From positions 4,219-33,427 of the forward strand of contig JAAAUF010000438.1 of the NCBI GenBank assembly GCA_015499985.1: a DNA stretch of 29,209 nt, written 5' to 3'. Each line of letters opens with the position of its first letter. Position 1 is the first letter of the stretch. The position numbers and the translations under genes are program-made. The stretch comes from Haplosporangium gracile (taxonomy: Eukaryota > Mortierellomycota > Mortierellomycetes > Mortierellales > Mortierellaceae). Shown in pieces: positions 1-10,163 of the stretch. The notes under the pieces are model-generated. The model was given only the letters and a program-made list of their open reading frames with translations, was not told the DNA's origin and did no database searches.

Positions 1-545
1 CCCCCCCCTCCCCTGTAAGCCTCTCACCCTCTGACTTTCTATGCAATCGTCGCCTTCGACTGTTGCCTCGAGCTTTCATTTTTTTTCTTTGGGGGAGGGC
101 AGCAAGGAACGTACTTGTTCATCGCGGGACGACTTTGCAGGATAATTATTTCTGTACAGTGGAGGTACCACAATAACCAAGCTGACGTGACATGGGGACT
201 TGATTTCGGAAGAGGAGCAAAAAAAGCGTAGAGCAGGAGCTTTGGACATGACGTGGAACTGCAAAAGAAAAAAATTGAGGTATGGTGACGATCGAATCAA
301 GTCTACATTATGTTCAAAATGCTGTCGTGTCCTAAGAAAATAAATAAGATAAATAAGAGAGCTTAATGGTGTTATTGAGGACAGCCGGACAACGGCGGCG
401 CGTCTTCGAAAATATCGCCTTCACAATCTCGAACTCTGATGGATTCTAGACTCGCCAATTTCCGAAAACCCTGGCCGAGTGGAACGCGACGCTTAAGAAA
501 AATTGTCATTTCTTTGTGACCTGCTAAAATTATGAGGTAGCAAAG
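1..545. other. No gene recognised (left edge)
   Basis: The stretch begins with a run of eight C and is otherwise AT-rich with scattered homopolymers. A minus-strand open frame (372-812) runs through its right half and into the foldback element, but it has no recognisable domain, and part of its N-terminus is encoded by the transposable element. I see no convincing coding potential here. Confidence 0.5.
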
Positions 546-825
546 ATGTTTGAGCTTGTTCAGGACCTGAATGACTCTCGGACGTCGACGGTCAAGAACT
601 GCAAGGATAGGTGTATGGTGAAAATGCGACAAAGGAAAATTGACAGAAAGAATGATGTAGTGATATCGGCGGAGGCTTTGCACCAGAGGGAGGCAGATTT
701 GCAGGTTAGGAGGAGACAGATCAGGAGCAGGACACACAGCGGAACTGAATGATGTTCTCTTTTTTGATTTTTTCACAAGTGCGTAATTTTCAACCAGCTC
801 AAACAGAACCAAATAAACCGCTTAA

Positions 826-955
826 GCGGATCCAAAAATCCGCTGAAAGCAGTCACCCGTTAATCGCAGCTATGTCATAGCATAGACCCGACCGTGGGTA
901 TACACTATACACCGCAGGAACATCACTCCTCTACCAGGTGTCGTGACGGATTGAT
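826..955 (+). repeat. Left inner arm of the foldback palindrome
   Basis: This 130-nt segment is the reverse complement of 1010-1140, with only a few mismatches and one single-base gap close to the loop. An outer arm segment, 731-782 pairing with 1145-1196, extends the homology. A single strand could fold into a hairpin of about 180 bp. Confidence 0.9.
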
Positions 956-1009
956 TTTGTTGTGTTATAGAAAATTTGCTTAACAAAATAACAAAGTCCA
1001 ACCAAATAT

Positions 1010-1140
1010 ATCAATTCGTCACGACCCTTGGTAAGAGGAGTGATGTTCCTGCGGTGTATAGTGTATACCCACGGTCGGGTCTATGCTATGACATAGCTGC
1101 GATTAACGGGTGACTGCTTTCAGCGGATTTTTGGATCCGC
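1010..1140 (-). repeat. Right inner arm of the foldback palindrome
   Basis: Inverted partner of 826-955. Both outermost bases of the inner arm form the sequence gcggatcc, and the arms are so similar that the element must be young or kept alike by gene conversion. Confidence 0.9.
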
Positions 1141-1316
1141 AACAGCACTTGCGAAAAAATCAAAAAAGAGAGCACCATTCAGTTCCGCTGTGTGTCATGG
1201 TCAGGAGCCAATTATTTACCGCCAATAATAAGAGAAGGTTCTGGAGGAGTACGCTAGAGATGTCAGAATTGTTGCCAGAGCTGCTGGTAAGCTCGTTCAA
1301 GCTGACCAGTGAATGA

Positions 1317-2100
1317 CCCTGTATGTTGGTGCTCCAGAGAGATTCTTGATCACATTTTTTTTGAGCTACTATTGTGTTAAGCGAGGAAGGGACAAGGACA
1401 AAAGGGTGCGAAGGATAAGTCTATTAAGAATTCCGTCCTTTCGGTCTTCTGGAGAAATTTAAAAAATATGTTTCTGAGTAATCGCTTTCTCGTGAGTGTT
1501 TGGCGTTAGAACGAGTTAATATTGAAAGGAGACGAGACAAGAAAAGAGAGCGATACTAAAAAAGAGCGACCAATACCGCCCCTTCTCTTCTATCTTTTCT
1601 TATCTACCACATCGAGGAACAAACAACAGAAGCCCACCCAACCTCGACATTAAACCATCATTCTCCTTTTGTCCCTCCTTTTGTCCCTCCTTTTGTCCCT
1701 TTCATTTCTTTCCTTTCGTCTACATCAAGCGTCCATCAGCATTCTAAATTGAAAGCAAAATAAATAAAGTTTCAAGAATTCCCGCTTGGTGTCCAAGGAC
1801 TCTCCTTTTATTTTTTCGACATTGCATACACTAGAAATCAAGGAGATGGAAGGGTGACAGAACGAGAACCAAGAGGGTGAAGGAGGAAAAAACCCCTTTC
1901 TCGAGATTCTGGAGTGCTGCAACTCCAATGAATTCTCGTCAAAGAGGAAAAAATAAAAGGTGACACTCTCTGCTCCCTCAACCTTGCCCTTTATCCTAAA
2001 TCCGACACAGCGATTTGCCAATTCGTCTCTGGCAATACAATTGATCGGACGACATCCTGTAATTGATGTGGTTGCTCGAATTCATATTTTATTTCTTCAA
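1317..2100. other. No gene recognised; intergenic
   Basis: AT-rich and pyrimidine-rich sequence with short homopolymers. The only structure seen is the 12-bp tandem repeat at 1665-1700. Open frames on either strand lack ATG starts in good context or any domain. Confidence 0.5.
1665..1700. repeat. Three tandem copies of a 12-bp unit
   Basis: The unit ccttttgtccct occurs three times in perfect succession in a CT-rich context. It is probably replication slippage in promoter-type sequence. Confidence 0.9.
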
Positions 2101-2107
2101 CGATTCA

Positions 2108-2115
2108 TATAAAAG
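2108..2115 (+). promoter_or_regulatory. Candidate TATA box
   Basis: tataaaag lies about 270 bases upstream of the small ORF at 2378, which would give a leader of about 240 bases if transcription starts roughly 30 bases downstream. It is consistent with a promoter, but no start site is known. Confidence 0.35.
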
Positions 2116-2377
2116 ATTAATGAGCGTTCCATTTTCGATCCATCATCATCAGCAGCTCCTATCTCCACAGCTCTCTATCACACAGAGACATTTCATGTCT
2201 CCTCGCACCGCAACGATCCAAAAATACAAGCGCGACAACAACGAGTTTTTCCATTATAGTCGCGATTTTCAAGTCCGACTTTTCTATTGTTGCTCTACAC
2301 AGCGTCTTGCTTCTGTCAGCCATATCTTCCCAGGCTAAGCTGCTCTCGCACCTTCTCCTGCCTCTGATCATGCCGAC

Positions 2378-2794
2378 ATGACTTTCCTTGACGCTGAAGG
2401 ATTAGCTCCCAAGAAGGACGAACATGTCGTATATCTCAGAACGGGGTCCGCACGCAAGGCACGTTGTTATGTATTCAAGTTTGATGAGGCTGGTCATCAC
2501 GACTTGGGTCTTGAGCTTAACCAGTGTATTGCTGATGTGATGGCTACTCACCTAAAGGATAGGGAGGGCGTAATAACCTTTATTGCTCCTTGCAGCTCCA
2601 GGATCGTCTCTCTGGAAAGAGACTCGGTCTATTCATATTGCTTGGGCTCGGTGCATCCAAGTTTTCTGCGTCGGCTAGAAGAAGCACTCTTTGCACTGCT
2701 TGGATCACATACCCAATCTTATAAAATTAGACCCTTTATTGCCACCAATTTTAACTCAAATACGTCACTGTATTGTTTTACAGTGCACATTTGA
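2378..2794 (+). CDS. Hypothetical protein, 138 aa, unidentified
   Basis: The ORF starts at an ATG preceded by cgac and ends at TGA. An overlapping short upstream ATG (2370) terminates at once (atg ccg aca tga), which would favour reinitiation at 2378. The N-terminal half is rich in Lys, Arg and Asp, and the middle contains a Cys- and Ser-containing hydrophobic stretch (ITFIAPCSSRIVSL). There is no signal peptide or transmembrane segment, and I recognise no family. Codon choice resembles coding sequence more than the surrounding DNA does. It could be one exon of a longer gene, although no strong donor or acceptor was found at its ends. A TATA-like box sits upstream at 2108. It is probably real but unproven. 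Confidence 0.4.
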   Translation: MTFLDAEGLAPKKDEHVVYLRTGSARKARCYVFKFDEAGHHDLGLELNQCIADVMATHLKDREGVITFIAPCSSRIVSLERDSVYSYCLGSVHPSFLRRLEEALFALLGSHTQSYKIRPFIATNFNSNTSLYCFTVHI

Positions 2795-3125
2795 GATCCC
2801 TTGAAATTTTCTTTCATGTTTCGTCAGCGCCCTTTGTGTCTCTCTCTTTGTGTGGATTCAGACAGGCAATCCATCCATCCCTCCCGCTCTCTTTTACATC
2901 CGTCTCCGTGCCCCTTGATTGATTTTGCGTTCAGCTTGAGAGTATTTGTTCCCTCCCTTTCCTTTTGCCTTTTGATTTCTTTCTTCTTTTTCCTTCACCG
3001 CTCTTCCCTCTCTTCCTCTCTTATCCTTCCCCCACACCACCAACAACCATAAAAAAAAATCCACCGACCAAGTCCCACTTGTCCGTCTGCTTACATCAAG
3101 CCAACCTCAACGCCTAAGTTTCGGT

Positions 3126-3245
3126 ATGTCTGTCTTCTCTACCACCAAGATGGACATCCTTTCCTGTCTACCAGAACCGTACTCCTCCTCTTCTCTGGCC
3201 GGTCCTTCTCCTACGTGTCTCGCTGCTCATCATCCGCCGCCGTGA
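3126..3245 (+). other. Possible upstream ORF, 39 codons
   Basis: ATG TCT GTC TTC... reads 39 Ser/Pro-rich codons to a TGA at 3243-3245. It precedes SUB2 by more than 1.1 kb. It would matter only if the mRNA leader starts this far upstream. The ATG also overlaps a GTATGT donor-like string, so this could instead be intronic sequence. Confidence 0.2.
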
Positions 3246-3678
3246 TCAATCAATACTCTTTTTTTTTTCTTGTTTCACGTCAACAAACAAACTCGACACG
3301 TCACCATAACAACAGCAACGACCACACTCAACAAAATATGTGACAACGACACCTGCAACAACGATCACAAGCGGCAAGCGACCAGCCCGGGTGTCATCTC
3401 GTCTCTTCAACAGAGACTTGATAAGTGTCGTTTTTTGACTCATCTCTCGTCGTCATGGCTCACTGGTCGGTTGCAATACAGGCGCTTTGTCCTCTTTTCG
3501 CCTCTGCGCACGCAACCTTCCTTTTGGCTGGCTGTGTCGATAACCGCGCGCGCACATACGCACGTCAGGGTGCTTTTCGTTTCCCAAGAGGTCCTTTTGT
3601 CGTTGTTGACAGTGAGAGAGGGATGGAGGACGAGACAGTGAAACGAGATCGGATCGCGGTTCACTGCCATCCACCCAT

Positions 3679-3696
3679 CAGCAGCAGCAGCAGCAG
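3679..3696. repeat. Short CAG microsatellite (6 copies)
   Basis: Six CAG triplets in succession in the leader region. No translated context is supported. Confidence 0.85.
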
Positions 3697-4389
3697 TTTG
3701 CGCGAGCGAGCTTGAGCTTGGATAGCCCTCTCCCCTTCTTGTCCCGACCCAGCGACTTTTGGTTGCTGGCCTGTATCGGTTCGAGTGGACTAAGACGGAC
3801 GTCACTGCCTCTTTGGGTTCGGATTCACTCCCTTCCAAAAGTCCTTTGCGCTTGTTTACCCCTTTTTCAACCAAGTCAACAAAAACAACAACCCCCGCAG
3901 ACACGATAACACGATACCACACAGGAGGAACACCAGCAATAATTACAGCAGCAACGAGCATTAAAAGCCACGCCATCAGATCAGAGAGAGACACACAAAG
4001 CACATATGCACAGAGAGAAGAGACCCGGCCGTCGATATCTTCGGTGGCGAGTTCTCAGGAGGATGTCCCACACAATCACCACACGCACTCATTGTTGTTT
4101 ATTTCCTATTTTTACAACTGCGCCGCCCCATCTTTTCCACTTTTAAGTGCTTGGCCTCCTTCCTTCGCCTTCCATTATGCTCTTTTAATTGTTTCAAGAA
4201 ACGTCTTGTCCCTTCCCGCTCTTCCCGATTCGATCGCAACGAGACAAACAAAAACTACACAATACTAAACGAAACCCCTCAACTCCTATCAACCTACCTC
4301 CTACTTGTTTCCTTCTTGCCGTCTTCGTCTTTGCTTCTCTCTTTCGGATCGGATCTGTTCAGCCCTCCCTCTACAACTCTTTTACAATC

Positions 4390-6056
4390 ATGACCGACCA
4401 CCACGACGATCTTGTTGACTACGACGAGGATGATGATGTTATCCAGTCCATCAACGCCGTCCCCGCCGCCGCTCAGCCCGATGCTGCCGAAGAGTCCAAG
4501 GACAAGAAGGGTTCCTATGTCGGTGTCCACTCGACCGGCTTCCGTGATTTCCTCTTGAAGCCCGAGTTGTTGCGTGCCATTGTCGACTGTGGTTTCGAGC
4601 ATCCTTCTGAGGGTAAGTCCTTTTTTGCTATTCTCTTTTGTATTTGATACGCTATGAAAGGAGACGGACCAGCGGACACTCCTCCAACTTGTTCTGACTC
4701 ATCATCTCCTTTGTTAAACGACCAATAGTCCAACAGGAGTGCATTCCCCAGTCCATCCTCGGAATGGATATTCTCTGCCAAGCCAAGTCTGGTATGGGTA
4801 AGACTGCTGTCTTTGTGCTCGCCTCTCTCCAGCAGGTCGAGGCTGTCCCTGGTGAGGTCTCTGTTGTTGTTCTCTGCCACACCCGCGAGTTGGCCTTCCA
4901 GATCAAGAATGAGTACGCCCGCTTCAGCAAGTACTTGCCTGAGGTCCGCTCGGAGGTCTTCTACGGTGGTACCCCCATCAAGAGAGATCAGGACATTCTC
5001 CGCAACAAGGAGCTCTGCCCCCACATCTTGGTCGGAACCCCCGGTCGTGTCCTCGCCCTTATCAGGGATAACACCCTCAGCCTCAAGAACGTTAAGCACT
5101 TTGTCCTCGACGAGTGCGACAAGATGCTTGATCAGATTGGTATGTCTTTTTTATTGTTTCCCTTGCTACTTTTCTCCTCATCTTTGGGTCGAATGCTATG
5201 AAGTGATGACAACAATATGCTACTTTAACCCAGCTCGTTTAAGGACAACATACGTTCCTCATGAGATGACGTTAAATCTGACACCATATTTCGACCCACA
5301 CATGTACTCCTTGGAACAATTGAACCAAGCCATCCGATTCTTTCAACATATGATTCTAACCGTGCCAACCTCCGTGTTACATTATGAACAGATATGCGCC
5401 GCGATGTCCAGGAGATTTTCAGGGCCACACCCCACCACAAGCAGGTCATGATGTTCTCGGCCACTTTGAGCAAGGACACTCGCGTCACCTGCAAGAAGTT
5501 CATGCAGAACCCCCTTGAGATTTACGTCGATGACGAGACCAAGCTCACCCTCCACGGTCTCCAGCAGTACTACGTCGGAATCACCGAGGCCCAGAAGAAC
5601 CGCAAGCTCAATGACCTTTTGGATTCCCTTGAGTTCAACCAGGTCTGCATCTTTGTGAAGTCTGTTGCCCGTGCTGAGCAGCTCAACAAGTTGTTGCAGG
5701 AGTGCAACTTCCCCAGTATCGCCATTCACGGATCGATGGACCAAGCGGATCGTATTGCCAAGTACAAGTCCTTCAAGGAGTTCAACAAGCGCATCCTTGT
5801 CGCCACCGATGTCTTCGCTCGTGGTCTCGATGTCTCCCGTGTCAACGTCGTCATCAACTACGACGTCCCTGACGCAGCCGACACCTACCTCCATCGTGTC
5901 GGTCGTGCCGGTCGTTTCGGTACCAAGGGTCTCGCCATCACTTTTGTTGCTGATGAGGCTGACACCGAGATCTTGAAGAGCATCCAGGCCCGTTTTGAGG
6001 TCCAAATCCCTGAGCTCCCCGAAGAGATTGATGTCTCGACCTACATGACTGCCTAA
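4390..6056 (+). CDS. SUB2: DEAD/DECD-box RNA helicase Sub2/UAP56
   Basis: ATP-dependent RNA helicase of the nuclear spliceosome and TREX mRNA-export complex. Three exons are read: 4390-4612, 4729-5139 and 5392-6056, with introns GTAAGT...TAG and GTATGT...CAG. Both junctions rebuild conserved family sequence (HPSE-V and QI-DMRRDVQ). The 432-residue product is close to the usual 430-445. Visible motifs are Q-motif region plus Walker A AKSGMGKT (93-100), motif II DECD (202-205, diagnostic of this subfamily rather than DEAD), motif III SAT (234-236) and motif [10 protein letters not shown] (379-386). The N-terminus is acidic (DYDEDDD), as in Sub2. The start is the first ATG in frame after the leader. 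All catalytic motifs are intact, codon use is strongly biased toward C-ending codons as in highly expressed genes, and no lesion is seen. Confidence 0.97.
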
Positions 6057-6291
6057 GCCATCCTTTTTTTCTGTTCTCTTTGGACGTTTTCCGTTTGCTG
6101 CTCTTCAACAAAACACACACACGCACACCTGTCCCTCTTTCTCCTCTTTATGTTCGATTGAGTGAGGAAGAGATCCGATAGCCTGGACGGGAGCACACAT
6201 AAAACAAAAAACAGCAGCTAACAATCAACCAACACCAAAACCGCAACAGTACATCTCTTTTTGCGGAAACGTGTGCAAACCTCTGTAATAT

Positions 6292-6297
6292 AATAAA
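6292..6297 (+). terminator. Polyadenylation signal of SUB2
   Basis: AATAAA about 236 bases after the SUB2 stop, followed by A-rich sequence. Consistent with 3'-end formation; the cleavage site is not known. Confidence 0.45.
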
Positions 6298-6299
6298 AG

Positions 6300-7342
6300 C
6301 TACAAAAAAACACAACCCAATCGCAGTAACCTTGTCACCATTGTTCGATGCATGTATTCATTTTCTTCACTCCCCAATTCCTAATAGCAACTATCTCTTG
6401 AGCATCTTTGTTGAAGATTGGTCTTTTGATTTCGCGTTCTACCCTGCTGTTGTTAGTTGAATGCCCTAAAAAAATCCAGCGGAGTGAGACGAGCATGAGC
6501 ATGTATCTTCGACCTTGGATCACTTGAGGGGACACTGCTTGTGCGCCTGCACCGAAGTTTGATAGGTGCAACTAACCTAGCAAAAAACTGCCAAGGGGAT
6601 TTCGCTGCCTTGTTTTTTCTTCTTCTTGCCTTCCTCTTCAAACCTCCTTCCTTTTCCCTATTCGTGTTTACTTTTTCCCCTTGGTTTAGTATAACAGAAT
6701 GGAGGTTTAAACGGGGTTATTCAAGTAAACTTGCTTACCCACCAGTATTTGTTTCTATTTTATCGACATCTCGACCTTTTTCCATCTTTCTTCGCACATA
6801 CACACACATTCTCTCTCTCAAAACTCCACAAAAACAACCAGAACCCTACACATACCAAGAAAGGCGCTCTCCGCCATGAGAGCCCTCGTATCAGTCGAAC
6901 ACAAGAAAACGATGGGTTGTGAGAGGAGATGATGAACCTGAACCTTCGCCACCTTTTCTCCTTTCTGTGGCTTGTGAGAGTTAAGCCCATGGGGTGGATG
7001 CATGATGCTGCAGGGATAGCAAAATGAAATCAAGCTGTGAATAATTGAGACTCTATCAAGAATAATTAAAATTCGACTTAGCTGTTGTTAGTATGGGCGC
7101 TCAACCTTTATTTTCTCGCTGAGCGAGCGAGAGGTGATGCCTGGAGGGCAATTGCCAATCCTAATTGGCGATCTCGGATGGGCTTTGTTTAAACTTTGCG
7201 AGAAATCAAGGGGTCCGCGATCGCCGTGCTCAATTCAGAGGGGAAAAAAGAATAATGAATACCAAGCGGGTAACACATCCCCTCTTCTTTTCGCATTCAC
7301 ATTTTGTCATCTTCCACATCCCAAAAAAAGTAAACAAAGAAC
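6300..7342. other. Intergenic between SUB2 and the first monooxygenase
   Basis: No gene seen. CT-rich and A-rich blocks alternate, and the last 200 bases form the upstream region of the monooxygenase pseudogene, with a CCAAT-type palindrome at 7154. Confidence 0.5.
7154..7169. promoter_or_regulatory. Palindromic CCAAT pair
   Basis: gccaat-ccta-attggc gives one CCAAT pentamer on each strand, about 175 bases before the pseudogene start. CCAAT boxes are bound by the HAP/NF-Y complex in fungi. Function here is inferred from the motif alone. Confidence 0.3.
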
Positions 7343-9463
7343 ATGACAACACCTACTGCACAAAGTTCGTCTTCTCAGGCAAGACAATCCCAGCATGTAG
7401 ACCCGATTAAGAAGCGACCCAAGGTCCTGATCGTCGGTGGAGGGTTGGGAGGTCTCTCGTTGGACATGCTCTTACAGCAGACTGACATCCCCTACGAGAT
7501 CTTTGAACGTACCTCTGAGCCCAAGGCCCTAGGTAAGCGCGTCGAGTAATTTACGAACAAAGTGAGGTGGACGTTGCTAAATCTAAACTGCCTCTTGTTA
7601 ACTATTTCTATTTTTTGTGGATGGTTTGTAGGATCAGCGATCGCGCTGTCCGCCGCAACGGACGCGCTGTTCAAACAGTGCAACATATACGACGAGTTTG
7701 TGGCTCTCGGAAAGAAGACACTTGCCTTGCAGGTCATCGCCAACGAGCAGCGTCGAGTCAATTACAAAATGAACTTTTCGGCGCAAGAAGAAGTGTAAGC
7801 ACGTCCTCTATCTTTTCGCTCCTTCTCTTCTAACATATCATCTCACGACACCCACTCATACACACACATTAGCATGTTTGATCATGGTAGCCTTGGAGCT
7901 TTTGGTCACGTCATTGCCAGACCCGCCCTGCACGACCTCTTATTTAGACAGATCTCCAAGGACCGAATGCATATGGGCAAGAAAGTCCTTTCGACAGACG
8001 ATCAAGGTGACAAGGTGCTACTGTCACCTTCAGCGATGGCATCTCAGCCTCTGATGATATCTTAATTATAGCGGATGGTGCATACAGTGCAGTTCGCCAG
8101 AATCTGTTCAAGCGATTGAAAGCCCAGAATAAATTACCAGTAACCGATGATGCCCCCTTGCCGTACAGCGCCTTTTGCCTGGTAGGACAAACATGACTCT
8201 TGAATCCAGCTGAGTACCCACATCTATTGCAAGTTGATTATCAGTTCATCAGCTCCCTAGGAGAAAACAATCCTTGGCCGTAAGTCTCTCATTTTTCTCC
8301 TTTACTTTTTCGATTGCGCTCGTTTTAATACATATACGTTTCTCACTGTAACCCTCTCTTTTTTTCCTTCTATCCCTCCATTTTTCGCGTGGTACCAACA
8401 ATCTAAAAATTAGTGGATCACCTTGACAATCCAGCAAGGCACCGTGTGTTGGTCAATCATCCTATTCGTCGAAGAACTCAAAACATCGACAGACGACAAG
8501 AACAATAACTCAGGTGTCGATCAAGAATGGGGACCCGAGGCTGCAGAGGCGATATGCAATGAGGTTCGCCAGTTCCCGTCATGAGCGACAACGAGCCCAG
8601 CCCCTAGACTCTGGGGAACTTGATTGACCATACTCCTAAGGATCTGATCTCCAAGGCCAAGCTGGAAGAGATTGTCTTTGAGACATGGATCGGAGGGCGT
8701 ACTGTTCTCATGGGTGATGGTATGCAGCTCTGTTGCGTTTGTTTATATTTTTTTCCCTGAATGACGAAAGTCAAACTGTATGCTGGCCAGAGCGTCCTTT
8801 TTTTTCTTTTTTTTGGTTTGTTTTCTTTCTCTTTTTTTAGCCTGCGACAAGATATTGCACTATTGCTTGATTCATAACACATGGCGACACTTTTTACATT
8901 TGTCACATCCTCACACTTGCTTCCTCGGTTTCTCATCCCCATTTTTCGTAATGAGTTAATAGCTGAACCCTGCAGGCGGAGTTGGCTGCCAGAATGCCAT
9001 GCACGCTGCCATCATTTTAGCTAATTGGATCAATACTCTCCCATCAGACCCCACTACCAAGGATATCGAGAATGCCTTTCAATCCTACCAGGATAAACAC
9101 CTGCCTTGGATCCATATTGCCTCCAAGTCTGCCCGATTCTACCGCACCATGGCTTCTGGGGTGAGTATCGCTTGCATTTTATTGTTTAGATCAATGGTCA
9201 ATTTTGTTTTCGTGTATTCTAAAAGCACTCTTTTATTTTTAGTTCCGTGAATGTAGGGGATCATGGCGGGGTTGCTCAGGTTCTGTGCGAAACATATGCA
9301 AGAATGAGAAAAACGCAAGATGCTAGTTGTCCGGAGGAATAAACCTCAATGTTCATTCTTGCCTCTTATCGAGGACAATGGTTCTGTCCCACCTGCCTTC
9401 CAACCCAGTCTTATGGCCGCCAAAGCCAAGAGCCCTGCTACGCAGGATGCCACTTTAGTTTAA
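7343..9463 (+). pseudogene. FAD monooxygenase pseudogene (copy 1 of 4)
   Basis: All seven exons of the paralogous family can be traced: 7343-7532, 7632-7794, 7873-8279, 8414-8719, 8841-8851, 8963-9160 and 9257-9463. The N-terminal FAD-binding VGGGLGG, the DG-motif region (IADGAYS) and the LNPAGG end of the GD motif are still visible. Lesions: a frameshift near 8016-8020; an in-frame TGA at 8194-8196 where paralogues read GQT-K/R; a second frameshift near 8578-8581; TAG at 8605-8607; TGA at 9305-9307 exactly where paralogues have Trp; and the donor after the 11-nt microexon is AT instead of GT. The third exon also seems to have lost a base at its donor. A functional product is very unlikely. 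The 11-nt and 198-nt exons still have exactly the family lengths, so decay is fairly recent. Confidence 0.88.
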
Positions 9464-10163
9464 AGCACATTCATGTTGTTTGTTTTTCGATCGATTGGAT
9501 AAATAGAAAGAGTGCACAATGCCCGACTGTTCGAGGTTGTTTAAAAGAAGGAATATTTTAGTTATTCACCCCGTTGCTGTCAATTAGAGGACAGAATAAA
9601 CCTGTTTGTGGGGAAGTGTTAAGATGGATGAGTATATCTACGGGTAGTCTTTTCTTGATCTTGATGCGTTGAATCAATTGCAGGCAAGAGAGAGGGGGTC
9701 GGGTTGATTACGACGTTAAATGAGAAAACTGGTTTGTGCGTCCTCTGATTTGATTTTTTTAGATTTTTGTGCCCCGGCAGTCTCCGTTGGCTGGTGCATT
9801 TGGATTGTGCGCTTTCTATTTTCGGACGACAAAGCCGGTCGTATCCGGCTTTGTACGAAACAGTTTTTTTTCCGACTCTCACCGTACAACGAAGTGCCTT
9901 CAAGGGCGATCATTATTATCTGGACCATCATTATCATTAGCACCAACTTGCGCAGAGCGCAGTCAGCCATCCGTTTAACTTTTGATCGGAAGTGGTCGCA
10001 CAAAAAACCCTAATCACATCAAGCTGCAGCAAAGGAGAAAAAAAGTTTAACACATCAGCATTCTCTCACACTCTCTCATCTCCATTCACTTTTTACATTT
10101 ACCTTTACAATCACATTCACATTCACTTTCATCCTCACACGCACTCACAACAATCACCTATAA
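9464..10163. other. Intergenic upstream of monooxygenase copy 2
   Basis: Pseudogene 3' flank followed by the promoter and leader of the next gene. The leader is rich in CACATTCAC-type repeats. The notable structure is the perfect palindrome at 9829-9854. Overlapping open frames at 9716-10013 on both strands have no recognisable content. Confidence 0.5.
9829..9854. promoter_or_regulatory. Palindrome with CGG-N6-CCG core
   Basis: acaaagccgg-tcgtat-ccggctttgt is a perfect 10-bp inverted repeat with a 6-base spacer, about 310 bases upstream of copy 2. CGG(N6)CCG is the arrangement bound by Zn2Cys6 factors such as yeast Ppr1. Binding here is inference; it could also fold as a hairpin in RNA. Confidence 0.4.

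Larger units (their letters stand above)
728..1199. mobile_element. Non-autonomous hAT-like foldback/MITE element
   Basis: A 472-bp near-palindrome. The ends are imperfect inverted repeats beginning CAGGACACACAGCGG on the left and CATGACACACAGCGG on the right strand. The flanks 720-727 (atcaggag) and 1200-1207 (gtcaggag) match at 7 of 8 bases, as expected of an aged 8-bp target duplication. Eight-base duplications and TIRs starting with CA are known for the hAT superfamily; assignment to hAT is inference. The arms are nearly identical, separated by a 54-nt AT-rich loop (956-1009). The left arm carries 43 extra bases (783-825) where the right has four (1141-1144). No transposase is encoded, so mobilisation would need an enzyme acting in trans. 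Confidence 0.75.
546..1316 (+). pseudogene. Possible small ORF split by a foldback element
   Basis: An ATG-initiated plus-strand frame begins at 546 and reads about 60 helix-prone, Arg/Gln-rich codons up to the left edge of the element at 728. If the element and one 8-bp flanking duplicate (480 bp, divisible by three) are removed, the frame continues from about 1208 to a TGA at 1314-1316, giving about 96 residues. I do not recognise the product. The frame continuity may be chance, because minus-strand frames are also fairly open here. This is a hypothesis and not an established gene. Confidence 0.2.
2795..4389. other. Long pyrimidine-rich leader/promoter of SUB2
   Basis: About 1.6 kb of CT-rich then CA-rich sequence leads up to the SUB2 start. 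Such sequence is typical of fungal promoters and 5' leaders. Several long open frames exist on both strands (one of 187 codons on the minus strand at 3440-4003), but they lack domains, are low in complexity and overlap one another, so I do not call them. A 5'-UTR intron is possible but cannot be placed. Confidence 0.5.

Noticed and set aside
372..812. 146-codon minus-strand open frame
   Set aside because: Its N-terminal part lies inside the foldback element and its start is not supported; no recognisable family.
1665..1700. Short tandem repeats as a CRISPR array
   Set aside because: 12-bp units without spacers in a eukaryotic context.
3440..4003. 187-codon minus-strand open frame upstream of SUB2
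   Set aside because: Low-complexity translation of a CT/CA-rich leader, no domain, overlaps several equally long frames on the other strand.
9716..10013. Overlapping open frames on both strands near 9.8 kb
   Set aside because: No domain, no conserved start, and they span the promoter palindrome of copy 2.
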